From Petunia secreta (taxonomy: Eukaryota > Streptophyta > Magnoliopsida > Solanales > Solanaceae), in contig JARKIP010000544.1 of assembly GCA_029990175.1 (NCBI GenBank), forward strand, positions 1 through 64,000: a stretch of 64,000 nt of DNA. Direction: 5' to 3'. Both the position numbers and the translations under genes were made by a program. The notes under the pieces were generated by a model. That model had not been told where the DNA came from and searched no databases. It was given only the letters and a program-made list of their open reading frames with translations. Positions 55,608 to 64,000 of the stretch are shown here, piece by piece (position 1 is the stretch's first letter; each line of letters starts with the position of its first letter).

Positions 55608-56960
55608 ATGGAAACCGATGGAGATGATCCTATGAAAATTTTCATGGCTACCGTTATAGCCAAGTTGGAGGACATCACTTTGAGACTTGAGTTCGTCGAG
55701 AGGAATCAAGTTGAGACCGGTGAGAGGAGGACCCCGAGTGTCCAAATTGAATCCGGAGAGGGCACAAGTCATAGCACTCCTATGACTCCCGGACACTTTG
55801 TTGAGCTAAACAAGAGGTATGAACAAAGCAAAGTTGAAGCTCTACGAGAGCGTGGGTTGGGCAATCCCCGACAAGAGGGCAATCCCCTCAACTTGGGCAA
55901 TCCCCAAGGAAATGCTCCACTTAGAAGACCCGTGCGGAATGTCCCACCTCTTGAACAAATTGATGAAGTTCAAGAAGAGGAGGAGACCGGGTATGGTGAT
56001 GAAGCCTATGGGTATGATGTTCCTTACCAACCTAGGAGGCAAATGCATTGGGGTCGAAATGTGGATAGGGGTAGAGGCCGAGGTCGAGGGCCACCCATAG
56101 GCTATGCTAGAGGGAATGTGAGGAGGGAGTATGTTGCACATGATGACCATTATGGAGGCCAACCGGAGCCTAACTATGGGGTACGTGACAACAACAACAA
56201 CCTCAATAGTGTCAAGCTCAATCTTCCACCCTTCAAGGGAACTTGTGATCCGGAGGCATACATGGAATGGGTACTACTTATGGAGAGGGTGTTTGACACC
56301 AATGAGATGACCGAGGAGAGAAAAGGTACCTATGCTATTTCTACCTTTGAGGCCTATGCTTCTACTTGGTGGGAGTCTATGAAGAGGTCTAGGAGAAGGA
56401 TGAATTTGCATTTGAATGTGACTTGGGATGAGTTGAAGGGTCTTATGAATACCAAGTACATAACTCCAAGGTATCGACAAGAGCAACTCAAAAAGCTCTA
56501 TGATCTAAAACAAGGTGTCAAAACGGTGCATGAGTACCATGATGAATTTGAAAAGACCCGGATGGCATTGGATATGGATACCGAAGGTGAAGAAGAAGCC
56601 ATGATCCGTTTCAAGAATGGCTTGAGCTATGGTATAGCTTCTCAATTGAGGTTGCATCATTATCTCACACTTCAAGATATGTTTCAAGCCGCAATTGATG
56701 CCGAGACTTGGCTAAAAAGAGAGAAGTTCAAAAACAACACTCCTACTACCACAAGCAAGCCAAAAGAGTGGAAGACTCCAAGTGCAAACTTTCCAAGTGC
56801 AAGTGCTAGCAAAGAAGTGAAAAAGCCTTATGAGAAGACTACACCAAACTTGGAAGGTAATTCTAAAACTCGCTTGAGTAATCCTATTTCTACTTCTACT
56901 CAATGTTATAAGTGAAAGGGCTTTGGGCATATTGCTAAAGAATGCTCCACAAAACGAACC
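55608..56960 (+). pseudogene. Element H gag, one stop in the zinc knuckle
   Basis: The start ATG is at 55608 (METDGDDPMKIFMATVIAKL). The frame is open for 435 codons: N-terminal coiled-coil-like part, Arg/Gly-rich RGRGRGPP, FDTNEMTEERKGTYAI, AYASTWWESM, RQEQLKKLYDLKQG, NGLSYGIASQLRLHHY. The only break is TGA at 56913-56915, at the second Cys of the knuckle (CYK-stop-KGFGHIAKEC). It then continues in the same frame. Without that stop gag is intact, unusual in this window. Confidence 0.93.
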
Positions 56961-57590
56961 ATGGTTGTGGTTGGCAATTTAGTGTATGAACAAGAAAGCG
57001 AGTCCGAAAATGAGGAAGTAGAGGAGGATGAGGAAGTTGAATGTGAGGTAGCCGAAGAGGAAGATGTTGGTCCTCACATGTTCTTGGTGGTTAGGAGGAG
57101 CTTGAGTACCATTCTCATGGAAGAGGAGGTGGAAAATGATCAAAGAGAAAGCCTCTTTCATGCTAGGTGTCGTGTGATGGGGCAATTGTGCTCAATGGTT
57201 GTTGATTCGGGTAGTTGTGCCAACATAGTAAGCCAATCCTTGATTTCCCAATTGATGTTACCCACTCGCAAGCATCCAAGCCCATATCGCTTACAATGGC
57301 TTAGTGAGTGTGGTGAGCTAAAAGTGGTGAAGCAAGTGTTGCTTGAGTTTAGCATTGGGAACTATAAAGATAAGGTCTTGTTTGATGTTGTCCCGATGCA
57401 AGCTTGCCATCTATTGTTTGAGAGACCATGGCAATATGATAGGTGTGTTGTGCATGATGGTAGGACCAACTCCTACACGGTTAAGCAAGATGGGAAGAAA
57501 TATATGCTTAGACCTTTGACTCCAAGGCAAGTAAGGGAAGACTACAAACGGATGAAGGAGTTGAGGGAGGTGGCTAAAGCAATGTCACCC
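56961..57590 (+). pseudogene. Element H aspartic protease
   Basis: In frame with gag beyond the TGA. An acidic linker (EEVEEDEEVECEVAEEED) and FLVVRRSLSTILMEEE lead to the active site VVDSGSCAN (Asp codon 57204) and ISQLMLPTRKHPSPYRLQWL. VPMQACHLLFERPWQ has Glu where relatives have Gly. The linker KPLTPRQV-like RPLTPRQVREDYKRMKELRE follows. There are no stops. It probably still had a role in processing Gag. Confidence 0.92.
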
Positions 57591-58232
57591 ATTGTACTTG
57601 AACCCGAAGCAAACAATCTCATTGTTTTGCCATTGCATGATGAAAATGAGAGTCACTCCACTTCAATTGAGAGAGAAAAGATAGAGAGAAGTGAGGGAGT
57701 GACCGGTGACAATCCAAGAGAGGAAAAAGGAGAGGATTTGAGGAGTGATGTGAGTGGATTGTCACCACAAACTACACTTGACCATGAGGTAAAATTGAGA
57801 GACATGAGAGGTGAGGAAGGAAAAATTGAGAGTGAGAGCACCCATTGTTCTAACCCTTCTTTATCTTCTATCTCTTCTTGTGAAAGTTCTTGTGTAGGTA
57901 CATTTGAAGACAAGCCATTGGAGCCTCAATGTGAGCTTCATGAAGGGGGAGTTGCATATGACACTTCAAACCTTGTGAGTGATCAAGGAAGTACTACCAA
58001 TGTAAGTGTTACTTCACTTTTTCATGAGCCTACTAGCTACTTGTCTTGTGATGACTCAACAGTAGTTGGTGGTTTTGATGCATCTAGTGAGTATACCACT
58101 AGTGAAGAGTCTAGTTGTCAACTTGTATGTGCTTGTGAAACACTAGTTGGAAGGGATGCTATGCCACATCATGATGTGAGCTCATTGTTCATTGTGACCT
58201 TTGCTATGACACACCACCAACCTTTGACATAG
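57591..58232 (+). CDS. Element H unknown region X, N-terminal half
   Basis: The protease frame runs on without a break for about 213 codons into sequence I do not recognise. It is hydrophilic, rich in Glu, Ser and Asp, with Cys/Ser clusters (NPSLSSISSCESSCVG; SEESSCQLVCACE). There is no RT motif (no YFDD, no SKIDLR). In relatives RT starts here. The frame meets TAG at 58230; the downstream half lies in another frame, so a 1-2 nt shift near 58190-58210 is likely. Alternatives are a captured host exon, a diverged gag-like module, or sequence from an unknown element. It is coding-like because it is open and joined in frame to both neighbours. Confidence 0.6.
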   Translation: MVLEPEANNLIVLPLHDENESHSTSIEREKIERSEGVTGDNPREEKGEDLRSDVSGLSPQTTLDHEVKLRDMRGEEGKIESESTHCSNPSLSSISSCESSCVGTFEDKPLEPQCELHEGGVAYDTSNLVSDQGSTTNVSVTSLFHEPTSYLSCDDSTVVGGFDASSEYTTSEESSCQLVCACETLVGRDAMPHHDVSSLFIVTFAMTHHQPLT

Positions 58233-59247
58233 GGAAAGATGAGATAGTTGATCATGCTCTTGTTGATTTGCTACTATTTGGTGGACCAATGTGTTGTGGT
58301 AAAGATGGAATTGATCTTGAGGAGTCCAAATTGCATGAATTGGACAAGGTTGTCTATGATGACTCCTCAAGCGAACCTAGTCTTGATAACTTGTCTATGC
58401 TTGACCATGATAGTGAGATGCATGTTTTTACCAATCCTTTATTTGAAGGCATTCTTATCAGTTGACATGACTTGTATCGGACTAGGGTGGGTGGTCAAAT
58501 GGAACCCCCATGGTGTGAAGGGTTTGACCCCTTAGGCAACCCATTGCTTGAGAATTTGGGTGAGGTAGATGGTTCTTTGAGTGACCCTACTATTTCTTGT
58601 TGGGGTTATGATGAAGAAGAGTCCATCATCAATGCCTTCCTTGAGAACTTGACGTTTGAGGAGAGTTGCCTAGTTGATGAAATGGGAGGAGAAGAGGAAT
58701 CCCTTGGTGTGAGTAAGTATGCTCTAAAGAAGGGGAGTGGAGTGCTTGATCCTATTTGTAGGTTGGGCTATTTGATTCACTCCACTCCACATGTTGATCG
58801 CACCTCGAGGATAGATTGGTGTGTTAATCTTGAGCTTAAGGTTCAAGGGGATTTTGGTAGCTTGATCTTGCATTTCCCATCTTCCCATGACCTTTTTGCT
58901 CATTATCTTGTTGAGTGCATGATGATCTTTAACCAAGTGCTTATGATTCTCTTTGGAGACTTGATATTCATGATTGTTATTGATGCTTGGTTATATCACA
59001 AGAGTGTGTTTTCCACACTTCTTGCACTAACCTACTTTCAAAGTAGGACGTTTGCTTGTTTTTGCTTGTCGTTGCTTGTAGGTTCTAAGCTCCATGCCCA
59101 GGCGAGGAAGCTCTTGGAAGAAGCCTATGACAAAGTGACGATCAAGTGGAACAAAGGAGGAGATTCTTGGCCACCCCGAGGAGTTGCTAGAGCCATGAGA
59201 GACCAAGCCTTGATTTCGAGGACGAAATCTTCTCAAGAAGGGGAGGA
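58200..59247 (+). CDS. Element H unknown region X, C-terminal half, with integrase-like tail
   Basis: A second frame is open from about 58200 to past 59247 except one TGA at 58464. It begins acidic (DLEESKLHELDKVVYDDSSS), then has a Cys/Trp-containing part (WCEGFDPLGNP, ISCWGYDEEES). Two hydrophobic stretches, about 58919-58987 and 59009-59083, each ~21-25 residues, could span a membrane. Directly after the second, the frame enters integrase-type sequence (KLHAQARKLLEEAYDKV) and the family tail SRTKSSQEGEDD before the LTR. This in-frame joining to the pol tail argues for a real polyprotein segment. I cannot assign a function. Confidence 0.6.
59235..59247 (+). other. Polypurine tract of element H
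   Basis: AAGAAGGGGAGGA, adjacent to LTR start TGATGTAGGG. Confidence 0.92.
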
Positions 59248-59956
59248 TGATGTAGGGCAAATCGAGCAACCATCTAAAAACACCATCCAAGGCCAAGGAA
59301 GAGCTTATGCATTGGAACGCTATGGAACGAGGAGCCTTAGAGACACATTTCGAGGCGTTTCAAGCACTCAGGGAAGCAGGCGGACCGCCCATTGGACTAG
59401 GCGGACCGCCCACTTGGTAGCTAGCCTCTGGATTCTTGGCTGCCTACTACAGAGGCGGACCACCTACTTGGGGCGCCTACTGGAGACCAGGCGGGGCGCC
59501 TAGTGCTGAGAAGCTTGCGGGATTTTCTAGTTTTTAGCCTATGTAATTCCTATTATGCCCCTACGTGGCTTATGACTTTAGAATCTACTTAAGGGTACTT
59601 TAGGCCTTTCCTTATGTCTTGAATGAGGCCTATAAATACTCCATAGCTTAGCATTTTTACTAAGTTAGCTTTGATGATGAATGATTGAATGAATGTTCAA
59701 GAATGGATTCTCTTAGAATGAAAAACCCTTTGAGTTGGTTTGAGTTTACTAGTGGATTCTAGTTGAACCCCAAACCCCCCCGATCATTCTACTTGCGAGG
59801 CCTTTGTCGTCTCGAGGGTAGTTGCATAGTGTAGGTCCTCCTTGACACCGATAAGAGGGTATTATGGAACGAGTTCTCCATAGTTACTTCGTAGGGAGTT
59901 CGAGTAGTGTCTCGCTCTTTTATCTTTATTTCCGTGTTTAAGTTTGATCCTTATCA
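59248..59956 (+). repeat. 3' LTR of element H
   Basis: 709 nt. It pairs with 53783-54521; the 30-nt length difference equals one 21-nt palindrome unit plus 9 C. Confidence 0.95.
59378..59502 (+). repeat. GC-rich palindrome array in H 3' LTR
   Basis: Same order of units as in the 5' LTR but with one fewer AGGCGGGGCGCCT unit. Confidence 0.9.
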
Positions 59957-59961
59957 AAGAC

Positions 59962-60831
59962 TCCCGCACAAATCTCCGTCTTAGCTTTACTCCTAAAGTC
60001 GGAGAGCCACCGAAATGCCTTGATGACAGTGTTAGATGAAGCACATGTCCCGGTGGATACCTCAGTTGAGAATCTGGCCAGCATGGTCGGGCAAGTCATG
60101 GAGTCCAACCGAATCGCTTTTCATGAAGACGAGCTGCCTCCTGAAGGGTTGAGTCACAACAAAGCTTTGTACATCACTATCAAATGCAAAGACTGGTTCG
60201 TAGGAAGAGTTCTGATTGATGGAGATTCCGGTTTGAACATATGCCCATTCATCACTCTGACGAGGATGGGAATTGATCAAAGCAAGATAAGAGAGAGTGA
60301 CATGAAGGTAAGGGCGTTTGATGGATCGCAAAGAAGCACCATTGGGGAAATCAACTTAACCATCATGGTCGGTCCCGTGGAGTTCAATGCTGAGTTTCAT
60401 GTCATGGACATCTCCACTTCTTACAACTTGTTACTGGGGAGACCTTGGATTCACATGGCTGGAGCGGTGCCTTCTACACTACACCAGACAGTGAAGTTCG
60501 AGTGGGACCACAAAGAGGTGGTGGTATTCGGTGAAGGGAACAACTCCATTTATAATGAACAAACCATATCGGCAAATGAAGGGAATGTTCCCGATGGGCA
60601 GACTTTCAATACTGTTGAGCTTGTGGGAGCAGTGCAAGGTACTCAAGGAGGACGTCGCAAAAGCTACAACAAGAGTTGGAACTTCACAAATGCGGTCCAA
60701 GGAGGTTATACTGCGCACTTCGCTCCTAAATTGGTCAACACACCGCCTGGGATTGAAGAAAGGAAGAAAAGCTTTTATAGAGCTTATTGGGATGGCCGAG
60801 GCAAAGGCTATGAAGAAAGAAACTTGGTCTA
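59962..60831 (+). pseudogene. Element T protease
   Basis: Continues the frame from 53782. From 60020, 270 codons are open: MTVLDEAHVPVD, then ALYITIKCKDWFVGRVLIDG. The active-site region reads DGDSGLNICP (near 60218) where Tat proteases usually have DGGSGLNICP. The flap/second-half block AEFHVMDISTSYNLLLGRPW follows. Likely function was cleavage of the T polyprotein. The Gly to Asp change in the active-site loop may inactivate it. Confidence 0.85.
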
Positions 60832-61577
60832 GGAACCAGTCATATCTGATTAGGGTGTGCCCTCATGCGAATTTTGTGAGACCTTACCTGCTAAGACAGG
60901 GAAGTGACAGACGTACTCACCTAATGCTTTTCCCAACTGGAAGATGATCTCCGAAGAAACAAAGGGGAAGCAAGTATAGCTACTTAAAACACTCGAACCT
61001 ATGGCGATGGTGATTGAAGAACCATATGCACTCCCACAACCTGCAAAATGGCCTGAAGACTGAGTTGTAAGCCTCATGATAAAGCAAGGCTATGAACCTA
61101 GGAAAGAATTTGGCAAGAATCTAGATGGCATGATCGAGCCAATTCAAATTATGATGAGGCCCGACAATGAGAAAGCTAGCATAGGGTATATTGTGACTTA
61201 TGAGAAGAGCATGAAAGAAGTATCACTAGACTTCAAATTCTACAAGAAAAGCATCAAGACTCTCCTAAATATTTTTGCCTCGTCTGGATACTTGGATGGT
61301 CGAAAAGGGGAGGCATCTGCAGCACAAGGAGTTGAACCGAAGAACGTTGATGCTAAAGAGGACCTGCTAGCATGAGTGCAAAAGCTGTTCATATCTGATG
61401 AAGATTGCTGTGTGATCCTGGAAGAGCATGTTGAACCTCCTGGGTTGAAAAAAGTTGAATCTGGAGTTGCATTGAACAACTGGATCAGCAACCGGGCCCG
61501 AGCTTTCCGTGGACCTTGGTTGAGCTGGATGGATAGAGTTTATTTCATTTTTTCTAAAATAAAACCCTACTTTGGGT
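60832..61577 (+). pseudogene. Element T protease-RT linker with G-patch-like motif
   Basis: After several stops (60830-61078) a 99-codon stretch from 61076 begins MIKQGYEPRKEFGKNLDGMI. The Gly pattern resembles a G-patch, a nucleic-acid-binding motif also found next to protease in some retroviruses. The rest (MRPDNEKASIGYIVTYEK) is typical Tat linker sequence. The last part encodes GLKKVESGVALNNWIS. Confidence 0.65.
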
Positions 61578-61714
61578 CGTAGAATTTGCATTTCTTTTCT
61601 TTCTCACATGTTTCCCTACAAACTTTATTTGGCAAGGATTCATGAATAAAATATTGCATTATTTCCTTTAACTTTTGTTTTAATCTTTTAACTATGCGAT
61701 ATTTTATTTTTCAG
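61578..61714 (+). other. Putative intron-like spacer of element T
   Basis: AT-rich, non-coding, ~137 nt, ending ATATTTTATTTTTCAG at 61714. GT dinucleotides for a donor lie at 61576 and 61579. Pea Ogre elements have an intron between protease and RT, so position and composition fit. Splicing itself is not shown. Confidence 0.5.
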
Positions 61715-62810
61715 CACTCAAACTAATAATATCATTGAGTCCACAACCACAATGTGTAATGAAATAATGGATCTTGAGGAAACTGAGTTTGATTATGATG
61801 ATTTTGATGAGACAAGTGGAAATTGAAAGATTTGAAAATAAGCCTAAGCAAAATCTAGAAGAAACTGAAATGATAAATCTGGGAGATGAAGAAACTGTAA
61901 AAGAGACAAGGATTAGTGTGCATCTCACCGCCGAAGATAAAAAGAGGTATACTAAATTTCTTAGGGAATACGAGGATGTATTCGCCTGGTCGACTGATGA
62001 CATGACTGGCATAAGCACGGATGTGGTAGCTCACAAATTACCTATCAATCCGGCATTTTCGCCGGTCAAACAAAAACCTGAACTTTCAAGTCATCAGTTT
62101 TGTTGAAGATTGGGGAAGAGGTAACCAAACAGCTCGATGCAGGAATCTTGAAAACAGTCGAATACCCAACTTGGTTAGCTAACATTGTCCCAGTGCCGAA
62201 GAAAGATGGGAAACTCTGAGTTTGTGTGGACTACAAAGATATGAATAGAGCAAGCCCAAAAGATGATTTCCCTTTGCCAAATATACACATCCTGATTGAT
62301 AATTAAGCAAAACAATAGTCTTTCATAGATTGCTTTACTGGCTATCATCAAGTGTTCATGGACGAGGAAGATGCCGAGAAGACAGCTTTCACTACATCTT
62401 GAGGGACTTATTGCTATAAGGTTATGCCATTTGGGTTGAAAAATATTGGGGCAACTTACATGAGGGCAATCACAACTATGTTCCATGACTTGATGCACAA
62501 AGAAATTGAAGTCTAGGTAGATGACGTGATCATAGTGTCAAAAAAGAGCTTAGAGCACCTTAACAATCTATGCAAGTTCTTCAATCGCTTGCGCAAATGT
62601 AATTTGAAGTTAAATCCAGCAAAGTGTGCTTTTGGTGTTCCAACAGGGAAGCTCCTGGGTTTCATCGTCAGTTGAAGAGGCATTGACCTGGATCCATCCA
62701 AGATCAAAGCCATCAAAGAATTTGCGCCGCCAAAGAGCAAGAAAGAGGTCATGAATTTCTTGGGAAGACTCAATTACATCAGCCGATTCATAGCTCAATC
62801 CACGGTCATC
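61715..62810 (+). pseudogene. Element T reverse transcriptase
   Basis: An acidic lead-in (NLGDEETVKETRISVHLTAED, FAWSTDDMTGIS) precedes RT motifs AGILKTVEYPTWLANIVPVP, VCVDYKDMNRASPKDDFPLP and VMPFGLKNIGATYMRAIT. The catalytic motif is broken: the Tyr codon of YVDD is TAG (62514-62516), leaving VDD. At least five other stops or frame slips occur. It ends with SKIKAIKEFAPPKSKKEVMN and FLGRLNYISRFIAQS. Confidence 0.88.
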
Positions 62811-63380
62811 TGAGAACTAATCATCAAGTTACTGAGGAAAGACGCAGTGATCGAATGGATGGAGGACTGCCAAAAAGCATTTGATCGGATAAAGGAGTGC
62901 TTGTCTTGTCCGCCCGTGCTAGTTCAACCCGAGCCTGGGCGACCTTTATCTTATACATGTCTGTGGTGGATTCAGCATTTGGTTGCGTGTTGGGACAACA
63001 TGACTCATCTGGAAGAAAGGAGCAAGCGATATACTATCTGAGTAAGAAATTCACTCCCTACAAATCCAAGTACACATTACTAGAATGCACCTGTTCTGCA
63101 CTGACTTGGATAGCACAAAAGCTGAGGCACTACTTGATGTCCTACTAAACGTTGTTGATATCAAGGATGGACCCTCTCAGTTATATCTTCCAAAAACCAA
63201 TGCCTACTGGAAAAAGGCAAAATGGAAAATGTTCCTCAGTGAATTCGAGATTACTTTTTTCACTCAAAAGGCGGTAAAAGCTCATGCCCTAGCTGATCAT
63301 ATGGCCAAAAAACCAGTAGGAGATGATTATGAACCTTTGCACACCTATTTCCCCGATGAGGAAGTCATGTTCGTATGAGA
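62811..63380 (+). pseudogene. Element T first RNase H
   Basis: VIEWMEDCQKAFDRIKECLS and PPVLVQPEPGRP lead to the RNase H start (SVVDSAFGCVLGQHD), EQAIYYLSKKFTPYKSKYTL and CTCSALTWIAQKLRHYL, in two alternating frames. The end (AHALADHMAKKPVGDDYEPL) is typical of Tat. Confidence 0.85.
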
Positions 63381-64000
63381 GGATATCATAGAGGAGTATG
63401 ATGGTTGGAGACTATTCTTCGATGGAGCAGTAAATTTCAAAGGAGTCGGCATTGAGGCAGTGTTAGTTTCGAAGACTGGTCAACACTATCCTATCACAGC
63501 CAAACTGAGGTTTCCTTGCACCAACAACATGGCGGAGTATGAAGCTTGCATCCTGGGTCTTAGAATGGCGGTAGACATGAACATACAAGAGCTGCTGGCG
63601 ATTCGAGACTCTGACTTGTTGATTCACCATGTCCGAGGAGAATGGACAGCAAAGAACTCCAAGACATTGCCATAGCTCGGGTGCATAAAAGAGCTGAAAC
63701 AAAGATTCATCAAGATAGAGTTCCATATTGTACCCAGGCTACAAAACGAGTTCGCGGATGCTTTAGCCACCATATCTTCCATGATCAAACATCGCGAAAA
63801 GAATTATATTGAGTCAATACCAATAGCGGTGAAGAAGCAGCCAGCATATTGTTACCATGTAGAAGAAGAATTAGACGGACAACCTTGGTTCTACGACATC
63901 AAAGGGCTTATCAAAGACGGTATTTACCCAAAGGACGCAACAAGCCTCCAAAAGAAGGCGTTGAGGAGGTTAGCAAATGGTTTCTTTTTTAATGGAGAAG
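63381..64000 (+). pseudogene. Element T second RNase H and start of integrase linker
   Basis: WRLFFDGAVNFKGVGIEAVL (first Asp), NMAEYEACILGLRMAVDMNI (Glu) and IRDSDLLIHHVRGEW (Asp) show an intact-looking catalytic set. LQNEFADALATISSMIK follows. Breaks are TGA at about 63378 and TAG at 63673. A second, archaeal-like RNase H between the first RNase H and integrase is a known mark of the Tat clade. The window ends in the linker (RLANGFFFN), before the integrase. Confidence 0.87.

Larger units (their letters stand above)
53783..59956 (+). mobile_element. Element H: gag-protease element with an unknown coding region in place of pol
   Basis: 6,174 nt: 5' LTR (53783-54521), primer site, leader, gag, protease, a ~1.6-kb unrecognised coding region, a short integrase-like tail, polypurine tract and 3' LTR (59248-59956). 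RT, RNase H and the integrase core are absent, yet ends and target duplication are exact, so it was moved by enzymes supplied from elsewhere. The LTRs differ by about 16 substitutions (hand count) plus a 21-nt palindrome unit and 9 C. It is not a simple deletion like element C: new sequence fills the gap. Confidence 0.93.
25684..64000 (+). mobile_element. Element T: Tat/Ogre-type Ty3/gypsy retrotransposon
   Basis: It has a 2.65-kb 5' LTR, a primer site TGGTGACTCCGCTGGGGA, two DUF7745-like ORFs, gag, protease, RT, RNase H and a second RNase H. The window ends before the integrase and 3' LTR. Three later elements (C, K, H) interrupt it. Removing them restores reading across each break (for example from the block before 53782 into the one after 59961), which proves the order of events. 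About 13 kb of its own sequence is in the window. Many stops, including one in the RT active site, show that it is inactive. The exact left end (25674-25684) is uncertain by a few bases. Confidence 0.9.

Noticed and set aside
1..64000. Host protein genes, tRNA or rRNA genes, satellite arrays
   Set aside because: None found. tRNA-like matches are only the short primer-binding sites, and no tandem satellite is seen.

Overview
The window is plant nuclear DNA made almost entirely of nested Ty3/gypsy LTR retrotransposons. I found no host gene, no RNA gene and no bacterial signal. The evidence is the set of plant-type gag-pol polyproteins, the TGGTATCAGAGC-like primer sites for initiator Met-tRNA, and one very long Tat/Ogre-type element. 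A eudicot is likely; I cannot name the species. Two lineages occur. (1) Several related families (elements A, B, C, D, E, G, H, K and the F fragments) have LTRs bounded by TGATG...CATCA-like ends and a pol frame that runs into the 3' LTR. These resemble CRM-type chromoviruses, and the clade call is an inference. (2) One Tat/Ogre-type element (T) has a 2.65-kb LTR, a different primer site, two extra ORFs before gag, and two RNase H domains.

Layout. 1-7057: element A (+), decayed, its 5' LTR cut by the window edge. 7058-7404: antisense Tat integrase scrap. 7405-9612: element B (-), RT-RNase H-integrase only. 9613-9798: tail of an F-family LTR. 9799-16712: element E (+), 5' LTR mostly lost. 16713-25683: a patchwork of F-family LTRs and gag/pol blocks in both orientations, plus an A-family gag block (D). 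25684 to beyond 64000: element T (+), inserted in an F-family RT gene. Inside T sit three insertions with exact 5-bp target duplications: C (30179-34135, GTTAC), K (35615-50593, CCTGC) and H (53783-59956, AAGAC). K is itself split by G (36727-44354, GCAAT). The nesting is four deep: F4, T, K, G.

How the parts work together. Each full element has LTR promoter, primer site, leader, gag, protease, RT, RNase H, integrase, polypurine tract and LTR. Nearly all coding regions here carry stops or frameshifts. G and H are the youngest judging by their similar LTRs. H is the most unusual: it keeps gag and protease but has an unrecognised coding region where RT, RNase H and integrase should be, joined in frame to an integrase tail. 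Four families also carry clustered GC-rich palindromes in both the LTR and the untranslated leader; the F/K family does not.
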